A DNA stretch of 37,995 nt from Reyranella sp. (GCA_022844015.1 JALHMO010000062.1:1-37995), one strand, 5' to 3'; positions 1 to 8,716 are shown, counted from the stretch's first letter. Translations and numbers: made by a program. Notes: generated from the letters alone by a model not told the origin.

Positions 1-534
1 CTGCAGCTCACCAGCCAGCGCGACATCAGCACGCCCGAGGCGACCTATCTCGAGGTCATCAAGGCCAAGACCGCCAGGCTGTTCGCCGCCGCCGCCGAGG
101 TCGGCGCCATGGTCGCCGGCCGCAACGGGCCGGAGCGCGTGGCGCTAGAGAGCTTCGGCATGAATCTCGGCATCGCCTTCCAGCTGGTCGACGACGCGCT
201 CGACTATTCCGGCCGCGAGGCCCAGCTCGGCAAGACGGTCGGCGACGATTTCCGCGAGGGCAAGCTCACCCTGCCGGTGATCCTGGCCTTCCTGCGCGGC
301 CGCGCCTCGGAGCGCGAGTTCTGGAAGCGCACCATCGAGACGCTCGACCAGCAGGCCGGCGACCTCGAGCGGGCGCAGTCGCTGATCGACCGCCACGGCG
401 CGCTCGCCGACACATTCGAGCGCGCCCGCCACTACGGCGCCATGGCGCGCGACGCGCTCGGCCTGTTTCCCGACTCCGCCCTCAAGGCCGCCCTGCTGGA
501 AGCCGTCGACTTCGCCATCGACCGCGCGCATTGA
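1..534 (+). CDS. ispB: Polyprenyl (octaprenyl-type) diphosphate synthase, C-terminal part, 5' end outside window
   Basis: The reading frame is open from base 1, so only the last 177 codons are present. Trans-polyprenyl synthases condense isopentenyl diphosphate onto an allylic primer to make the ubiquinone side chain. The second aspartate-rich motif is visible as QLVDDALDYSG, followed by the family-typical GKTVGDDFREGKLTLPVI segment in which the lysine and the DD pair help bind substrate. The first aspartate-rich motif would lie upstream of the window. The C-terminal helices and stop look intact. Membership of the polyprenyl synthetase family is secure; the chain length (ispB-like rather than geranylgeranyl or farnesyl synthase) is inferred from the motif style and cannot be settled from this fragment. 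Confidence 0.9.
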   Translation: MQLTSQRDISTPEATYLEVIKAKTARLFAAAAEVGAMVAGRNGPERVALESFGMNLGIAFQLVDDALDYSGREAQLGKTVGDDFREGKLTLPVILAFLRGRASEREFWKRTIETLDQQAGDLERAQSLIDRHGALADTFERARHYGAMARDALGLFPDSALKAALLEAVDFAIDRAH

Positions 535-542
535 GCTCATCG

Positions 543-640
543 CCGGGAGCGCGCCACTCCGTGGCGCTCATGGCGATAGCGGACATACCGATTGCTGATC
601 GGACGAAGAGCATGAGCGCCACGGAGTGGCGCGCTCCCGG
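543..640. repeat. Inverted repeat with perfect 30-bp arms downstream of ispB
   Basis: Bases 543-572 are the exact reverse complement of 611-640, with a 38-base loop. Each arm also carries its own small palindrome, GCGCCAC-TCC-GTGGCGC. The element starts 9 bases after the ispB stop and could act as a terminator stem, though no T-run follows. Related GCGCCACTC / GTGGCGCGCTCCC words recur near 6600, 6865 and 17160-17210, so it appears to belong to an intergenic repeat family. Confidence 0.75.
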
Positions 641-693
641 CCATGACCCCTCCGTCCGCGGTTACGCTTCGGCTCCGCTCAGCGCAGGCGCGA

Positions 694-722
694 ACACCTC
701 CCCAACGAAGTTGGGGAGGTGT
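694..722. repeat. Perfect 12-bp stem hairpin abutting the glpK ribosome binding site
   Basis: Arms ACACCTCCCCAA (694-705) and TTGGGGAGGTGT (711-722) enclose the loop CGAAG. The same hairpin, with slightly different stems, occurs three times at 26605-26893. Here it ends 11 bases before the glpK start, so in a transcript reading through from upstream it would sit next to the AAGAAGG ribosome binding site. The DNA just before it (from about 641, with CATGACCCCTCCGTCCGCG) matches the units of the 26.6 kb array. Confidence 0.7.
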
Positions 723-733
723 AAGAAGGCTCC

Positions 734-2218
734 ATGGCCGCCACGCACATCCTCGCCATCGACCAGGGCACCACCAGCACGCGCGCGATCGTGTTCGACG
801 GGGGCGGCCGGCCGGTGGCGTCGGCGCAGAAGGAGTTGCCGCAGATCTTCCCGCAGCCGGGCTGGGTCGAGCACGAAGCCGAGGAGATCTGGCGGGCCAC
901 GGTCGAGGTCTGCCGCGGCGCGCTGGAGCGCGCCGGGCTGGCGGCGACGGCGCTGGCCGGCATCGGCATCACCAACCAGCGCGAGACCACTGTGGTGTGG
1001 GACCGCAGCACCGGCAAGCCGATCCACAACGCCATCGTCTGGCAGGACCGCCGCACCGCCGAGCATTGCGCCGCGCTGAAGCGGGCCGGGCACGAGCCCG
1101 AGATCAGCGCGCGCACCGGCCTGCTGCTCGACCCGTATTTCTCGGGCACCAAGATCGCCTGGATCCTCGATCACGTCGCCGGGGCACGGGCCGCCGCGGC
1201 CAAGGGCGCGCTCGCCGCAGGCACCATCGAATGCTTCCTGCTGTGGCGGCTGAGCGGCGGCAAGGTCCATGCGAGCGACGCCACCAACGCCAGCCGCACC
1301 CTGCTGCTCAACATCCACGACGGGACGTGGGACGATGCGCTGCTGCGCCTGCTCGACGTGCCGGCCAGCCTGTTGCCGGCCGTCGTCGACTGCTCGGGCG
1401 CGCTCGCCGTCGCCACGCCGGATATCCTCGGCGCCGCGGTCCCGGTGCTGGGCATGGCCGGCGACCAGCAGGCGGCCACGGTGGGACAGGCCTGCGTCAG
1501 GCCGGGCATGATCAAGGCGACCTACGGCACCGGCTGCTTCGCCCTGCTCAATACCGGCTCGATCGCCGTGCGCTCGCACAATCGCCTGCTCACCACCATC
1601 GCCTACCAGCTCGCCGGCCGGCGCACCTATGCGCTGGAGGGCAGCATCTTCATCGCCGGCGCCGCTGTGCAGTGGCTGCGCGACGGGCTCGGCCTGATCG
1701 CCAAGTCGGCCGAAATCGAGGCGCTCGCGGCGCGCGCCCGGCCGGACCATGGCGTCTATCTCGTGCCAGCCTTCGTCGGCCTCGGCGCGCCCTACTGGGA
1801 CGCCGCGGCGCGCGGTGCGCTGCTCGGCCTGACGCGCGACAGCGGGCCGGCCGAGATCGCCGCCGCGACCCTCGATTCGGTGTGCTACCAGACGCGCGAT
1901 CTGGTTGCGGCGATGCGCGGCGACGGCGCGCAGCTCGACGAGCTGAGGGTCGACGGCGGCATGGTGGTGAACGATGCGCTGATGCAGCGCCTGGCCGACA
2001 CGGTCGGCCTCCCGGTCGAGCGCCCGACCATCACGGAGACGACGGCGCTCGGGGCAGCCTTCCTGGCCGGGCTGCAGGCCGGCCTGTGGCCGTCGCTCGA
2101 GGCCGTGGCCGCCGGCTGGACCCTCGACCGTGCCTTCCGACCGGCCGAGGACGCCGCCTCGCGCGACCGCCGCTGTGCCGGCTGGCAGGACGCCGTGCGG
2201 CGGGTGCGCACCGCCTGA
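734..2218 (+). CDS. glpK: Glycerol kinase
   Basis: This gene makes a 494-residue FGGY-family carbohydrate kinase of the normal glycerol kinase length. The enzyme phosphorylates glycerol to sn-glycerol 3-phosphate with ATP in the cytoplasm. Visible hallmarks are the N-terminal phosphate-binding strand [15 protein letters not shown], the substrate region [14 protein letters not shown] and IVWQDRRT, and the C-terminal nucleotide-binding YGTGCF and [13 protein letters not shown] segments. The start has AAGAAGG four bases upstream. No glpF, glpD or glpR neighbour lies in the window, so it appears to be transcribed alone, and an intergenic hairpin precedes it directly. The assignment among FGGY kinases is strong because of the typical glycerol kinase N-terminus. 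Confidence 0.95.
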   Translation: MAATHILAIDQGTTSTRAIVFDGGGRPVASAQKELPQIFPQPGWVEHEAEEIWRATVEVCRGALERAGLAATALAGIGITNQRETTVVWDRSTGKPIHNAIVWQDRRTAEHCAALKRAGHEPEISARTGLLLDPYFSGTKIAWILDHVAGARAAAAKGALAAGTIECFLLWRLSGGKVHASDATNASRTLLLNIHDGTWDDALLRLLDVPASLLPAVVDCSGALAVATPDILGAAVPVLGMAGDQQAATVGQACVRPGMIKATYGTGCFALLNTGSIAVRSHNRLLTTIAYQLAGRRTYALEGSIFIAGAAVQWLRDGLGLIAKSAEIEALAARARPDHGVYLVPAFVGLGAPYWDAAARGALLGLTRDSGPAEIAAATLDSVCYQTRDLVAAMRGDGAQLDELRVDGGMVVNDALMQRLADTVGLPVERPTITETTALGAAFLAGLQAGLWPSLEAVAAGWTLDRAFRPAEDAASRDRRCAGWQDAVRRVRTA

Positions 2219-2239
2219 ATTCGCGAACCGCCGCCATTC

Positions 2240-2252
2240 TTCCAATTTGGAA
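2240..2252. promoter_or_regulatory. 13-bp perfect palindrome upstream of the histidine kinase gene, possible operator
   Basis: TTCCAATTTGGAA is a perfect palindrome around a central T. A related imperfect site, TTCAATGTGAA, follows near 2362. A second perfect palindrome of the same layout, TTTCAAGTTGAAA, lies at 6060-6072 beside the response regulators. The shared TTnCAA-n-TTGnAA form suggests a common regulator. This is inference from sequence form only. Confidence 0.4.
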
Positions 2253-2418
2253 GCGATCCCGACTGCAATTCCTTGCGACGGCGGCGACCGTGCGTCGCCA
2301 TGACAAGTCGTGCGCCGGGAAAGTCGTGGCGATGGCACCCGATCGCTGCCCGCTGAAATGTCTTCAATGTGAAACCATTTGAGCAGACAGCGTTCGCGGG
2401 AAATCGCATCATGGTGCT

Positions 2419-2434
2419 TGGCGAAGCTTCGCCA
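2419..2434. repeat. 16-bp perfect palindrome before the histidine kinase gene
   Basis: TGGCGAAGCTTCGCCA reads identically on both strands. It lies in the leader region 59 bases before the preferred start of the kinase gene and could form a short hairpin or bind a dimer. No function can be read from it. The rest of 2219-2492 holds no gene. Confidence 0.5.
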
Positions 2435-2492
2435 TCAATAGCGGCCGGTGCCGCGGGTAAGGATCGCCCCGCGCGCTGCTGGGGAGGTCGAG

Positions 2493-5102
2493 GTGGCCAT
2501 CGAAGCGGGTGCATTGGCGCCGCCGGGGAACAGCCGGGGAAGGCTGGCCGGGTTTCTACGCAATGTTCCGGGCCAGATGCGACTGGCCCTCGGCATCGCC
2601 GGCGTACGCTGGGCGACGGCAGCGGGCGTGATCGGCCTCCTGAGCTGTGCCGCTGCCTTCGTCGATATCGGCCTGTCGCTGCGGCGCACCGACGTCACTT
2701 TTCACAAGGCCAACGTGGTGCGCGTCTTCCCGGTCGAGGAAGCCTCGCGCGAGCTTGCCAGGTCCGTTCTTCTCAGCTTCAGCGCGCCCGATGCAGCGGG
2801 ACGCGCAAGCCGCATCGCCGAGGCATGGCGCCACTTCGACGATGTGCTCGGGGACAGCTGCGCTTCGCTCGCTGCCGGCCGCATCGCCAACGGCGAGCTC
2901 GGCCGCCTGTGCGACATGCAGGCCGGCCTGAGGCAAAGCTACGCCGCCCTCGACGCGGCGCTGAAGGGCGGCCAGCCCCTTCCGCCTTCGGCGATCGGCG
3001 AGATCGTGCGCATGCGCATGATCGTGGACGAGATCCAGGAGCGCGCGCTGCACAGCGTCGACATGGAGTTCGAGCGGCTGATCAAGGACTCCGAGACGCG
3101 TCTCCTGACGCTGCTGGTGAGCACGTTGGGCTTCGTCAGCGCCGGCATCGTGCTGATCCTGCTGGTTGGCCACATGGCGCTCAAGTTCCACGCCCAATGG
3201 CGCGAGGCGACCGAGGCCAGGGCCAAGTCGGAGGACACGTTGTCCCTCCTCCAGGAGACCATCGAATCGCTGCCCGCCGGCATCGTCGTCTATGGCCCCG
3301 ACGACAGGCTGATGCTGTTCAACTCGACGGCCGCCTCGATTAGCCCTGTGCTCGACCAGCCGAACGCCATCGGCAAGACCTACGACGAGTTGGCGCACGA
3401 CACCGCGCGCCTGATGCGGGAGCGGGGGGAGGCCGTCACCGAGGGCAACAGCCCCGAAACGTGGATCGCGCGCTTCAACCGCAAGGGCGCGCTGGTGCGC
3501 CGTGCCGTCGGCGACCGCTGGTTCGAATGGTCGGAGCGGCGCACCCCGGGCGGCCGCACTGTCGGCCTGCGCGCCGACGTGACCTCGCTCAAGACCCACG
3601 AGCTCGAGGCCGAGCGCCTTCGCATCGAGTACGAGACGCTGGTCGCCTCGCTGTCGGACATGGTGTTCAAGCTCGAGCTCCTGTCGGGCAAGCTCACGTT
3701 CGCCAGCGCCGCCGCGCTCGATCTCTACGGCTGGCCGCCGGAGCGCCTGCTCGCGGGCCGCGCCATCGATCTGGTCGTCGCTGAGGATCACGAGGCGCTG
3801 ATCGAGCTGACGCGCGAGATGCTGCGCGCCGGCGAGAACACCGTGCACCAGGCGCGCTTTCGCATTCGGACGGCAGACGGCAGCGTCAAGCACGTCGAAT
3901 CCCGCTTCCGTCGGGTGCCCGGCGCGGTGCCCATGGTGGTGGGCGCGCTGCGCGACGTCGAGCTGCAGACCCAGCTCGCCGAACGGCTCGAGGCCGAGCG
4001 CGCCCGCCTGCGCTCGATCGTCGAATCGAGCGGCGCCCTCGTGGTCGTGACCGACCGCGAGCTCGGCATCGTCCTCGCCAACTCGGGCTTCACCGAGCTG
4101 ACCGGCGTTCCGGTCGACCAGGCGGTCGGCCGCAAGCTGCCGGAGATCCTGCGCCTGCCGCGCGACAATCCCGCGATGACCCAGTGGCTCGACGCCACGT
4201 TCATCGGCGGCAAGCTGCCGGCGACCCAGTTCTCCAGTCGTCATCGCAATCCGGCGGGGGCTCGCCGCACGCTCGGCATCACCGTCAAGCCGGCAGTCGA
4301 CAAGGACGGCCGGGTGAGCCAGCTCGTCTTCGTCGGCGTCGACGACACGGTGCGTCGCGACGCCGAGCAGGCGCTGTTCGCCGCCGAGCGGATGGCCGTG
4401 ATCGGCGAGATGTCGGCGGCGGTCGCCCACGAGGTCGCCCAGCCGCTCCAGGTCATCAACCTCGCCTGTCACTCGGCGATCGACGAGCTCGAGGGGGCCG
4501 ACGGCAAGGCGCCCGACCTGGCGTTCGTGCGCACCCGGCTCGACCGCATCGACCAGCAGGTCGAGCGCGGCACCAGGATCGTCGGCGATCTGCGCAATTT
4601 CGTGCACGGCCTGACCGACAGCGCCGCCGAGCCGTTCGATGTGGCCGAATCGGTGCGCCTTGCCGCCAGCCTCACCGAGCACGCCCTGCGCGAGTCCGAC
4701 GTCAAGCTGTCGCTCGCGCTCGATGGCCCGCTGCCCAAGGTGTTCGGCCACTCACGCAAGCTGGAGCAGGTTTTCGTCAACCTGATCGGCAATGCGCGCG
4801 ACTCGGGCGGAACCGAGGTCGAGGTCCGGGCCGTGGTCGAGCGGCAGGCCGACGGCCGCGATTTCGTGCGCCTTTCGGTGCTCGACAACGGTCCCGGTAT
4901 CGCTCCTGCGGTGCTGAGCCGCCTGTTCGAGGCCTTCGTGACGACCAAGGAGCGCGGCAAGGGCACCGGCCTCGGCCTGCGCGTCTGCCGGCGCATCGTC
5001 GACGAGATGGGCGGCACAATCAGCGGCGCCAACCGCCCCGAGGGGGGCGCCCGCTTCGACGTCTGCCTTCCGGTGATGGCCGCCTCCGCCGCAGCGGTGT
5101 GA
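2493..5102 (+). CDS. Membrane sensor histidine kinase with three PAS-like domains
   Basis: This is a hybrid-free sensor kinase of about 869 residues. The GTG at 2493 is chosen because GGGGAGG sits five bases upstream; a GTG at 2448 would add 15 residues. Two membrane segments (about 38-62 and 205-232) bracket a helical periplasmic region of about 140 residues. Three PAS-like domains follow at roughly 250-365, 380-490 and 503-620. The HisKA domain has the H-box AVAHEVAQPLQ (His about 646). The ATPase domain shows NLIGNARDSGG, DNGPGIA and GKGTGLGL. The signal sensed is unknown. The gene ends 7 bases before the convergent receiver-MarR gene, and a second receiver gene lies beyond it. Together these probably form one phosphorelay, although partner pairing is inferred from position. 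Confidence 0.88.
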   Translation: MAIEAGALAPPGNSRGRLAGFLRNVPGQMRLALGIAGVRWATAAGVIGLLSCAAAFVDIGLSLRRTDVTFHKANVVRVFPVEEASRELARSVLLSFSAPDAAGRASRIAEAWRHFDDVLGDSCASLAAGRIANGELGRLCDMQAGLRQSYAALDAALKGGQPLPPSAIGEIVRMRMIVDEIQERALHSVDMEFERLIKDSETRLLTLLVSTLGFVSAGIVLILLVGHMALKFHAQWREATEARAKSEDTLSLLQETIESLPAGIVVYGPDDRLMLFNSTAASISPVLDQPNAIGKTYDELAHDTARLMRERGEAVTEGNSPETWIARFNRKGALVRRAVGDRWFEWSERRTPGGRTVGLRADVTSLKTHELEAERLRIEYETLVASLSDMVFKLELLSGKLTFASAAALDLYGWPPERLLAGRAIDLVVAEDHEALIELTREMLRAGENTVHQARFRIRTADGSVKHVESRFRRVPGAVPMVVGALRDVELQTQLAERLEAERARLRSIVESSGALVVVTDRELGIVLANSGFTELTGVPVDQAVGRKLPEILRLPRDNPAMTQWLDATFIGGKLPATQFSSRHRNPAGARRTLGITVKPAVDKDGRVSQLVFVGVDDTVRRDAEQALFAAERMAVIGEMSAAVAHEVAQPLQVINLACHSAIDELEGADGKAPDLAFVRTRLDRIDQQVERGTRIVGDLRNFVHGLTDSAAEPFDVAESVRLAASLTEHALRESDVKLSLALDGPLPKVFGHSRKLEQVFVNLIGNARDSGGTEVEVRAVVERQADGRDFVRLSVLDNGPGIAPAVLSRLFEAFVTTKERGKGTGLGLRVCRRIVDEMGGTISGANRPEGGARFDVCLPVMAASAAAV

Positions 5103-5109
5103 ATGCGCC

Positions 5110-5913
5110 CTACTGGTGCTGGCTGCGCGAGTAGGTGTCGAAGAAATCCTCGACCGCCCGGCGGCCCGCCTCGGTGAGGCGCACCAGGGTACGGCGCTTG
5201 TCGTCGGGGTCGTCGGCGCGCTCGATGAGGCCGTGTCCCTGCAGCGCGCCGAGGCGGCGCCAGGCGGTCGTCGTGGTGGCGCCCGAGGCCGCTGCCAGGC
5301 TGGTCACCGTGGCGTGCTGGCCGGACAGCAGGCAGTCGTAGAGGTCGAGCAGCATCTCCCAGCACGGGTCGGAGAACAGCTCGGACGGGAAGTAGCGGCT
5401 CCTGATGCGCCGGACGGCACGCAGGCTCTGCAGGGACGCCTTGTTGCGCTGGACCGGCGTGGCAGGCGGCGGGTCGATCGCGGCGTCTGCCGTCGACTGG
5501 GCGCGCAGCGCGCGCACCAGCAGTGCCGACTTCACCGAGCGGACGAGGGCATCCGGCTCGACCGGCTTGACCAGCAGGTCGCGCGCCTCCAGCTGGATCG
5601 CCCGCACCGCATCGTTGAGTTCCGGGTTGCCGCTCACGAAGATGATCTCCGGCCGGGTTCCGTTGCCGAGCCGCTGCAGATGCTCTGCGAATTGCAGCCC
5701 GTCGAGCTCGGGCATGCGCAGATCGGCGAGCACGATGGCGACATCGCGCGGGGCTGCCACCATGCGGAGCGCCTGCCACCCGTCCGGAGCATGGGCACAG
5801 CGCAAGCCGGCGCGACTGAGACAGTCGACGAACTCGTTGGCCACGGCCGTGTCGTCCTCGACGACGAGAACGTCCAGCGGCTCGGTGCCCGACGGAAGTG
5901 CTGCGGTCGCCAA
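5110..5913 (-). CDS. Response regulator: receiver domain fused to a MarR-like winged helix
   Basis: The protein has 267 residues. An N-terminal receiver (about 13-130) shows LVVEDD, the phospho-acceptor Asp in VLADLRMPE, the Ser/Thr switch in IIFVSGNP and the Lys in LLVKPVEP. A linker leads to a C-terminal domain (about 170-262) whose sequence (ATVTSLAAASGATTTTAWRR, then a wing-like DDKRRTLVRLTEAGRRAVEDF) is typical of MarR winged helices. MarR outputs on receivers are less common than OmpR, NarL or NtrC types. The gene is convergent with the kinase and divergent from the single-domain receiver at 6109, so the gap 5914-6108 probably holds promoters for both regulators. Domain calls are firm; targets are unknown. 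Confidence 0.85.
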   Translation of the reverse strand: MATAALPSGTEPLDVLVVEDDTAVANEFVDCLSRAGLRCAHAPDGWQALRMVAAPRDVAIVLADLRMPELDGLQFAEHLQRLGNGTRPEIIFVSGNPELNDAVRAIQLEARDLLVKPVEPDALVRSVKSALLVRALRAQSTADAAIDPPPATPVQRNKASLQSLRAVRRIRSRYFPSELFSDPCWEMLLDLYDCLLSGQHATVTSLAAASGATTTTAWRRLGALQGHGLIERADDPDDKRRTLVRLTEAGRRAVEDFFDTYSRSQHQ

Positions 5914-6059
5914 TTCAGGTGCCTCTACGCGGCTTGCCGTCGATGCGCCGATACCATCGACAGGCTTTTACAATTCGGTCACGTCCGGCGATATGAACTG
6001 CAATATCTCATTGCCGGGAAGATGTCGCGGCGCAACTTCACGGGGGTCCGCTGCAATCT

Positions 6060-6072
6060 TTTCAAGTTGAAA
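6060..6072. promoter_or_regulatory. 13-bp perfect palindrome between the two response regulator genes, possible operator
   Basis: TTTCAAGTTGAAA is perfect around a central G and lies 37 bases before the chosen start of the receiver gene. Further interrupted dyads, such as GCAAT-n5-ATTGC near 6000, lie in the same gap. The layout matches the palindrome at 2240-2252 upstream of the kinase, which supports shared control of the system. Confidence 0.45.
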
Positions 6073-6108
6073 CGGATCGAACGTGACTCGCCGCCGGACG
6101 CGGCTCAA

Positions 6109-6573
6109 ATGTCGGCTGAGATGGCCGACAATTTGCGCTCCGTCAACAATGGGTCCGACGTGCTGATCGTCGAGGACGATCCGGTACAGCGCGACGAGTT
6201 GGGGAGCTTCCTGGCGCGTGCCGGTCTCGTCGTGATCGTGGCGCGCGACGGCGAAACGGCGGTGCGCCATGCCTCGATGAGCCCGCCCAAGGTGGCGGTG
6301 GTCGACTACAATCTCCCCGATATTACCGGCGTCGAGGTGGCGCGGCGGCTGCGCAGCATCCTGCCCAATCTCGCGATCATGATGGTGTCGGCCAAGATCG
6401 GCGGGCTGGAAGAGGAAACGCTGCGTCAGATCGGCATTACCGCCTTCCTCAACAAGCCGCTGCCCCTGCGCCCGTGGCGCCAGGCGGTGCTGCGCCTGGT
6501 CCAGAGCGGCGGTCGCTCGGCCGGCCAGGGCTGGCTCGCCTCCGGCCTCGGCAGCCCGCGTCCGGAAGCCTGA
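6109..6573 (+). CDS. Single-domain response regulator
   Basis: The product is a 154-residue receiver with no output domain. It shows VLIVEDDP, the phospho-acceptor Asp in VAVVDYNLPD, the switch residue in MMVSAK and the Lys in FLNKPLP. It ends with a short Gly/Ser-rich tail. Stand-alone receivers usually pass phosphate within a relay or act by protein contact; which applies here is not visible. The start is uncertain: ATGs at 6022, 6109 and 6121 are all in frame, and none has a clear ribosome binding site. The longer open frame reaching back to 5116 is ignored because it runs antisense through the receiver-MarR gene. A 14-bp stem hairpin follows at 6605-6636. Confidence 0.8.
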   Translation: MSAEMADNLRSVNNGSDVLIVEDDPVQRDELGSFLARAGLVVIVARDGETAVRHASMSPPKVAVVDYNLPDITGVEVARRLRSILPNLAIMMVSAKIGGLEEETLRQIGITAFLNKPLPLRPWRQAVLRLVQSGGRSAGQGWLASGLGSPRPEA

Positions 6574-6604
6574 GAGGTTCGACGGTCATTCGCTGGGAGG
6601 GCGC

Positions 6605-6636
6605 CACTCGAGGCGGAGGTTACTCCGCCTCGAGTG
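6605..6636. terminator. Strong hairpin after the receiver gene, possible terminator
   Basis: Arms CACTCGAGGCGGAG (6605-6618) and CTCCGCCTCGAGTG (6623-6636) are perfect complements around the loop GTTA. It begins 31 bases after the receiver stop. No T-run follows, so it may simply be part of the repeat block that fills 6600-6872. Confidence 0.5.
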
Positions 6637-6663
6637 CAGGGCAACTGCATATGGCAGAAAACA

Positions 6664-6831
6664 CCGTCATCCCGACCGAAGCCGAGCGCAGCGCCTGCCC
6701 CGAGCGCAGTCGAAGGGAGGCGTAGTGGAGGGACCTTGTCTTTTTGCGGCACCGGCAAGAGAGGTCCCTCGACTGCGCCGCCAATGGCGCTGTAACCAGC
6801 GCCTTTCAGGCGGCTCCGCTCGGGATGACGG
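6664..6831. repeat. Hairpin intergenic repeat, copy A
   Basis: The ends are CCGTCATCCCGA and its complement TCGGGATGACGG. Inside are a second inverted pair, GGAGGGACCTTGTCTTTTT and AGAGAGGTCCCTCGACTGC, and a short central loop. Copies B (28108-28220) and C (34062-34180) share the same order of words. This copy is longer because of extra bases near both ends. It is nested in an outer repeat: GCGCCACTCGAGG at 6601-6613 is complementary to 6860-6872. The 418-bp gap 6574-6991 holds only these repeats; no gene is seen. Confidence 0.75.
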
Positions 6832-6991
6832 AGAAACATGCCATACTCGAGTGCCCCGGCCTCGAGTGGCGCGCACCCGGTGAAGAAGCGAGCGCGCCGG
6901 ACCGGGTGAAAACTTGCGTCCCGATCGTCCCTCTGCGGTCCGGCCCTTTGGAATCAAGGACTTGGCAAGGGACGCAAGGCAGCGTCGGCGA

Positions 6992-8716
6992 TCACGGCTT
7001 GCGGTCCGGCTGGATGCTTGCGGCCCGCGGCCGAGCGCGGTCGTCGTTCCCGGCCCGGCCCGACAGCAGGTCCCACGGCGGCCGCTTGCGGGTCACCCGG
7101 ATGAGCCGTACCCGGGTGGTTGGTTGGCGCAGGAAGCTGACCTCGATCTCGAGCCGGCTGCGCAGCGCGCCGGCAAGCTGACGCAGCCGTCCGGCGAACG
7201 CGCGCGCATTGCCCGGCCAGTCGCGCACATCGGGACCGGCGCTCCTTGCCAGCGCGCTCAGCAGGTCGGTGGCCGTGCCTTCCCATCTGTCTCTCGCATC
7301 GAGGAAGCCGAACAGCGCGGTGGCGACCGGGTCGGCCTCGAACAGGTCGTTGGCAGCGCCGGCGAGATTGCCGGCATAGGTCGCCTGGAATGTCCCGGCG
7401 GGCCACAAGGCGGTCTCGCAGGCCGTCGCCCACAGCGCAAAATCGGCCATGCGCGGCAGCCCCGACAGCTGCGTCTCGGGCCGGCGCCGCATGCCCTCGG
7501 CGACAGCGGTCAGCAGGGCACCGATCAGGCGCGGGCGCTCGGCTTCGAAGGCGGCCCACAGCTCGGCCTCGGGCCGGCGCGCCGTCGCGGCGATGCCGGG
7601 CAGGGTGACGAGCAGGGCGCGGTCGGCCAGGTCGGGCCGCGCCACCAGGTCGACGATGCCGTTCAGGATCACCGGACGGGCGACGCCGATCAGGCCGGCA
7701 GTGCCGTCGGCACCGCCGGGGCCGGGCGCGAAGCCACCGCCGCTCACCAGCCGGCACAAGGCGTCGGCCGCCCACGGCGGAACGGCCGAGAGATTGTCGA
7801 AGGCCAGCACATGGTTGTCCTGGCAGGCCGCGAGCAGCTCGCGCTCGTCGCGCGGCAGGGCGCGCAGCCGCGCCGCACCGGGGTCGATCAGCGCCCGCAG
7901 CATCGCCGAGCAGGTCGACTTGGCCGAACCCTGCTCGCCGGCCAGCACCAGCACGGGGTAGGGGCCGCGCTCGCGCAAGGCGGCCAGCGCCCACGCTGCA
8001 ACCGTCACAAGATCCTCATCGGACCGGACGTTGAGGAGGCCGCGCAGCGAGTCGATGGAGTTGCCCGCCTCGGGCGCCGGCAGCGCGCGCAGATGCGGTG
8101 GCCGGCGAAATCTGAGCGGCGGATCGTCGACGATCCGCCAGCCCGTGGCATCGATCTCGACCGCGCGCCAGTCGGCGTCCCCGAGATCGAGATAGAGGCG
8201 ATCCTGTGCTGCCCCGATGCGCAGGTGAACGGCGCGTTCGCACGATCCGGCGAGCGCCGCGACCTTGAGGGTACGCGCCGCCTCGTGGACGGCCTCGGCG
8301 GCCGGCGCGCGACCCTCCGCCGCGAGGTAGCGTCGCGCCAGCCAGCGGCCGAAGCCGCGGCCGCGCACCGCCCAGGTTTCGCGATGGCCCGTCTCGCGAT
8401 GACCCGTTTCACTCAGACCCGTCTCGCGATCACCCGTCTCGCGTTGACCACCCACGGTGACGTCGGCGAAGGCGATGCCGTCCGGCGTGTGGAAGAGTTC
8501 GGCGGTTCCCGCCAGCTCGACCAGCCTGTCGGCCGGCCGCGCAACGGGTCGGGAGGGCGGCTGGACGGCGGCCTTTTGCGTGACCCGCGTCCCTGCGTCG
8601 GCGATCATCTTGCGCTCGCCTGCGAGGGTGACGGTCGGATCCTCGAAGATCCTCTGCAGCACGGTATCCATCGGATGGCCGGCAGGATTGGAGGCTCGAC
8701 TGGCGTCGTCGGTCAT
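6992..8716 (-). CDS. P-loop ATPase of mobile-element type (primase/helicase-like)
   Basis: The protein has 574 residues. A variable N-terminal third contains a stretch of five RETG-like repeats (about 91-114). An ATPase core follows, with the Walker A motif GEQGSAKST (about 260-268) and a Walker B-like HVLAFDNLS (about 302-310), then RPVILNGI and LADRALLV segments. This arrangement resembles ATPases that accompany primase genes in integrated elements and phage-like regions, but no primase, integrase or att site is seen nearby, so a helicase role is inference. The start codon overlaps the stop of a 35-codon frame upstream (ATGA), and a VapBC-type pair lies behind that. The gene could be the survivor of a decayed mobile element. 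Confidence 0.6.
   Translation of the reverse strand: MTDDASRASNPAGHPMDTVLQRIFEDPTVTLAGERKMIADAGTRVTQKAAVQPPSRPVARPADRLVELAGTAELFHTPDGIAFADVTVGGQRETGDRETGLSETGHRETGHRETWAVRGRGFGRWLARRYLAAEGRAPAAEAVHEAARTLKVAALAGSCERAVHLRIGAAQDRLYLDLGDADWRAVEIDATGWRIVDDPPLRFRRPPHLRALPAPEAGNSIDSLRGLLNVRSDEDLVTVAAWALAALRERGPYPVLVLAGEQGSAKSTCSAMLRALIDPGAARLRALPRDERELLAACQDNHVLAFDNLSAVPPWAADALCRLVSGGGFAPGPGGADGTAGLIGVARPVILNGIVDLVARPDLADRALLVTLPGIAATARRPEAELWAAFEAERPRLIGALLTAVAEGMRRRPETQLSGLPRMADFALWATACETALWPAGTFQATYAGNLAGAANDLFEADPVATALFGFLDARDRWEGTATDLLSALARSAGPDVRDWPGNARAFAGRLRQLAGALRSRLEIEVSFLRQPTTRVRLIRVTRKRPPWDLLSGRAGNDDRARPRAASIQPDRKP
8375..8449. repeat. Five tandem 15-bp units inside the ATPase gene
   Basis: Units such as CGTCTCGCGATGACC repeat five times without spacers, each with a few changes. 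On the coding strand each unit encodes a version of a five-residue RETG-containing block. Length change by slippage in whole units would keep the frame, so the number of units may vary between strains. It is not a CRISPR because there are no spacers. Confidence 0.85.

Noticed and set aside
5116..6108. A long plus-strand frame joining the receiver gene to sequence antisense to the receiver-MarR gene
   Set aside because: Its first 300 or so codons mirror a well-supported minus-strand gene, and only the last 154 residues match a receiver domain.
8375..8449. Possible CRISPR-like array
   Set aside because: The 15-bp units are contiguous and in frame with no spacers.
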